A program made the position numbers and the translations under genes. From Xenorhabdus griffiniae (GTDB lineage Bacteria; Pseudomonadota; Gammaproteobacteria; Enterobacterales; Enterobacteriaceae): a stretch of 64,000 nucleotides of DNA. The stretch is taken from contig NZ_CP147737.1 of assembly GCF_037265215.1 (NCBI RefSeq), positions 2,698,001 to 2,762,000 of the forward strand. Direction: 5' to 3'. The notes under the pieces were generated by a model. The model was not told where the DNA came from and did no database searches. It was given only the letters and a program-made list of their open reading frames with translations. Below, in pieces: positions 62,371 through 64,000 of this stretch; position 1 is the first letter of the stretch, and the number at the start of each line of letters is the position of its first letter.

Positions 62371-63912
62371 ATGAACATAATGAATAAAGTCTTATACAAA
62401 TACATTTTGACTATTCTTTCAGCATTTGGGGTGTCTTATCTGCTTAATGTTTTTATCTTTCAAAAAGATTCTAGTATCCCTCATTTGTCAACTTTTGCAC
62501 TAATCTTATCAATTTTTCTGTTAATTAAAAGAAAGAATAAAATTCTGGTCAGTAGTGGTGGAATGTTACTTTTCTTTCTTATTATCCAAATAAATTATTC
62601 TCTTGTGTTTGGTGAAAGAGTGTCAGTATCAGTTCTTGACTCATTCGTTGAGACGAATAAAAAAGAATCATTGTCTATGGCTGGTCATTTATCTTTTATA
62701 CTGATATTACCATCATTAGTGGCAACAATAGTTTTATTTCATTTAATAAGAAAAAAATCAAAAAATATTCAGTATCACATTACATTCAAATCATTACCCG
62801 TATTTTTATTCTTTGTCACATTTTATCTTAGTGCTTCTGTTGTAGACAAAAAACTAATATCAGACTTCAGAGAAGATGATAAAACAGTCGGTAGATTTAT
62901 AAGAGATAGATATCCCGCAGTTATTGGAGATTTTGCTTATTTATATATTTCCAGCAATTCAAATGATAAGTATGCAAACACCAATGAAATAAATGAATTT
63001 AATAAGTCAATAATAGGAAAGCGAAAACCTGATATTAATGCCGTTATTTTAATAGTGGGTGAATCATCATTATCGACTCATTATAGCGCATATGGATACA
63101 AATTAGACACAACACCCAATATGAGTCATATATTTTCTTCTAACGAGGGATGTATAATCAATAACGCACACTCTAGTGCACCAATAACAAGAAACTCTGT
63201 TTCTATGTCACTTGCTTTTCATATACCAGAGAGTGAAGAAAATTTATTTAAAAATAAATCAATAGTAGAAATAGCCAAGTCAAATGGCTATAAAACATAT
63301 TGGTTGGGTTCACAAGATCTAGATGGACTCCACTCATCTAAATATGGATTTATAGCAAAAAAATCTGATGTAATAAAACTCACTAATTTTAAAGATGACA
63401 ATCTAAGCTCTCTGCTAAATGAAGTTATTTTAGATAATTCAGATAGTAAATTTATTGTAATTCATTTACATGGAAGTCATATGCCTTATAATAATTACGA
63501 TAATGCTGATAAAATAGCGCTACCTAATGCTGATAACTATGACTTAACTATCCATCATACAGATAGAGTTATAAAGAATATATATGATGTTATTAATAAA
63601 AAAAACATCAATTACTCATTAATATACACTTCTGACCATGGAGAAATTGTTAATAAAGGGCATGGCTATCAAAAAGGTAGAGAACAATATCTTATACCTT
63701 TAATGTACAAATCAAACAATCATCAATATAACTGTCAATTCATAGAGTCATTCCGAAATAAGGATGGTTATCTTAGTGGATTAATGAATAAGTATATATT
63801 ATCAACTCTCATAGGTTATGATATTGATCCATCAATCCTTGATAAAGAAAGAAATAATGATAGAGTGTTAACAGCAGATGAATCTGTTTTACCATTTTCA
63901 CAAATAGAATAA
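62371..63912 (+). CDS. Phosphoethanolamine-transferase-like membrane sulfatase-fold protein
   Basis: A 513-residue inner-membrane enzyme of the EptA/OpgE type. Several TM segments lie at the N-terminus (about 10-150). Catalytic parts are VGESS (metal-binding Glu), SAPITRNSVSM (Thr nucleophile expected), HLHGSH and YTSDHGE. These enzymes transfer phosphoethanolamine from phospholipid to lipid A, sugars or glycoproteins; the acceptor here is unknown. Base composition is markedly AT-rich compared with neighbours, indicating transfer. A palindromic repeat follows directly. Confidence 0.8.
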   Translation: MNIMNKVLYKYILTILSAFGVSYLLNVFIFQKDSSIPHLSTFALILSIFLLIKRKNKILVSSGGMLLFFLIIQINYSLVFGERVSVSVLDSFVETNKKESLSMAGHLSFILILPSLVATIVLFHLIRKKSKNIQYHITFKSLPVFLFFVTFYLSASVVDKKLISDFREDDKTVGRFIRDRYPAVIGDFAYLYISSNSNDKYANTNEINEFNKSIIGKRKPDINAVILIVGESSLSTHYSAYGYKLDTTPNMSHIFSSNEGCIINNAHSSAPITRNSVSMSLAFHIPESEENLFKNKSIVEIAKSNGYKTYWLGSQDLDGLHSSKYGFIAKKSDVIKLTNFKDDNLSSLLNEVILDNSDSKFIVIHLHGSHMPYNNYDNADKIALPNADNYDLTIHHTDRVIKNIYDVINKKNINYSLIYTSDHGEIVNKGHGYQKGREQYLIPLMYKSNNHQYNCQFIESFRNKDGYLSGLMNKYILSTLIGYDIDPSILDKERNNDRVLTADESVLPFSQIE

Positions 63913-63918
63913 GCTAAC

Positions 63919-63985
63919 ATAAATAGGTTTTCATAATACTGAGAGTATCAGATGTTGGAGTTCCTTACCCCGCGCGCCGCGGGGA
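63919..63985. repeat. Second copy of the palindromic repeat
   Basis: Bases 63919-63976 are identical to 39593-39650 (ATAAATAGGTTTTCATAATA..., ending CCCCGCGCG), after which the copies diverge. This copy is truncated in its right arm, or runs off the window. Confidence 0.8.
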
Positions 63986-64000
63986 TAATACTTTGGGCAT

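Overview
The window looks like a chromosomal stretch of an enteric gamma-proteobacterium of the Xenorhabdus/Photorhabdus type (Morganellaceae). This is inferred from the gene set: uvrY-uvrC-pgsA followed by tRNA-Gly, tRNA-Cys and tRNA-Leu; divergent putP/putA; and fliZ-fliA-fliC facing fliD-fliS-fliT. Moderate G+C, abundant palindromic repeats, IS elements and prophages fit that group. No rRNA or CRISPR array was seen.

Positions 1-22.4 kb are the right part of a lambdoid-type prophage (prophage 1). The minus strand carries the terminase, HNH nucleases, a lysis cassette (holin, endolysin, nested Rz/Rz1), antiterminator Q, primase, helicase and a Cro-like gene. The S24 repressor and a long early operon are on the plus strand, ending in an excisionase and a convergent P4-type integrase. 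This prophage carries extra genes: a HEPN-like moron, an orphan PemK/MazF-like toxin and an early operon encoding a complete CsrA homologue, an Icd-like protein and tandem ANR/PerC-like regulators.

Positions 22.4-35.2 kb are a second prophage (prophage 2), or a remnant of one. It has a truncated DUF1367 gene at the junction, a lone HigA, a PIN/HTH toxin-antitoxin pair, a replication operon, a Cro/CI switch with clear 15-bp operators, a recombination operon (annealing-type protein, Gp157), and an integrase abutting the tRNA cluster. Many of its genes share the element GAGGCAAGACC just before the start codon.

Positions 35.2-42.2 kb are core chromosome: glyW-cysT-leuZ, pgsA, uvrC, uvrY, a GFA-family gene, a small membrane protein, and a divergent EamA exporter/LysR pair. 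Positions 42.2-46.3 kb are accessory. An 880-bp IS5-family element sits exactly behind the start codon of an M29-metallopeptidase-like gene. A 39-residue acidic peptide with a GTAMWPI tail follows, then a GNAT enzyme and a frameshifted DUF4440 gene. Next come cycA and tRNA-Lys(CTT), followed by a scar (48.0-49.6 kb) with a lysozyme fragment, a 100-bp copy of a prophage 1 segment, a small cysteine-rich secreted peptide and an IS1-family remnant.

Positions 49.6-61.1 kb are core again: putP/putA with GTTGCA-type operators between them, then the flagellar genes with near-consensus sigma-28 promoters before fliC and fliD. The right end holds a decayed transposase, an AT-rich phosphoethanolamine-transferase-type gene and a second copy of a palindromic repeat first seen at 39.6 kb. 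One regulatory link may matter: the chromosomal uvrY product normally acts through CsrB to titrate CsrA, while prophage 1 supplies its own CsrA. That connection is inference.
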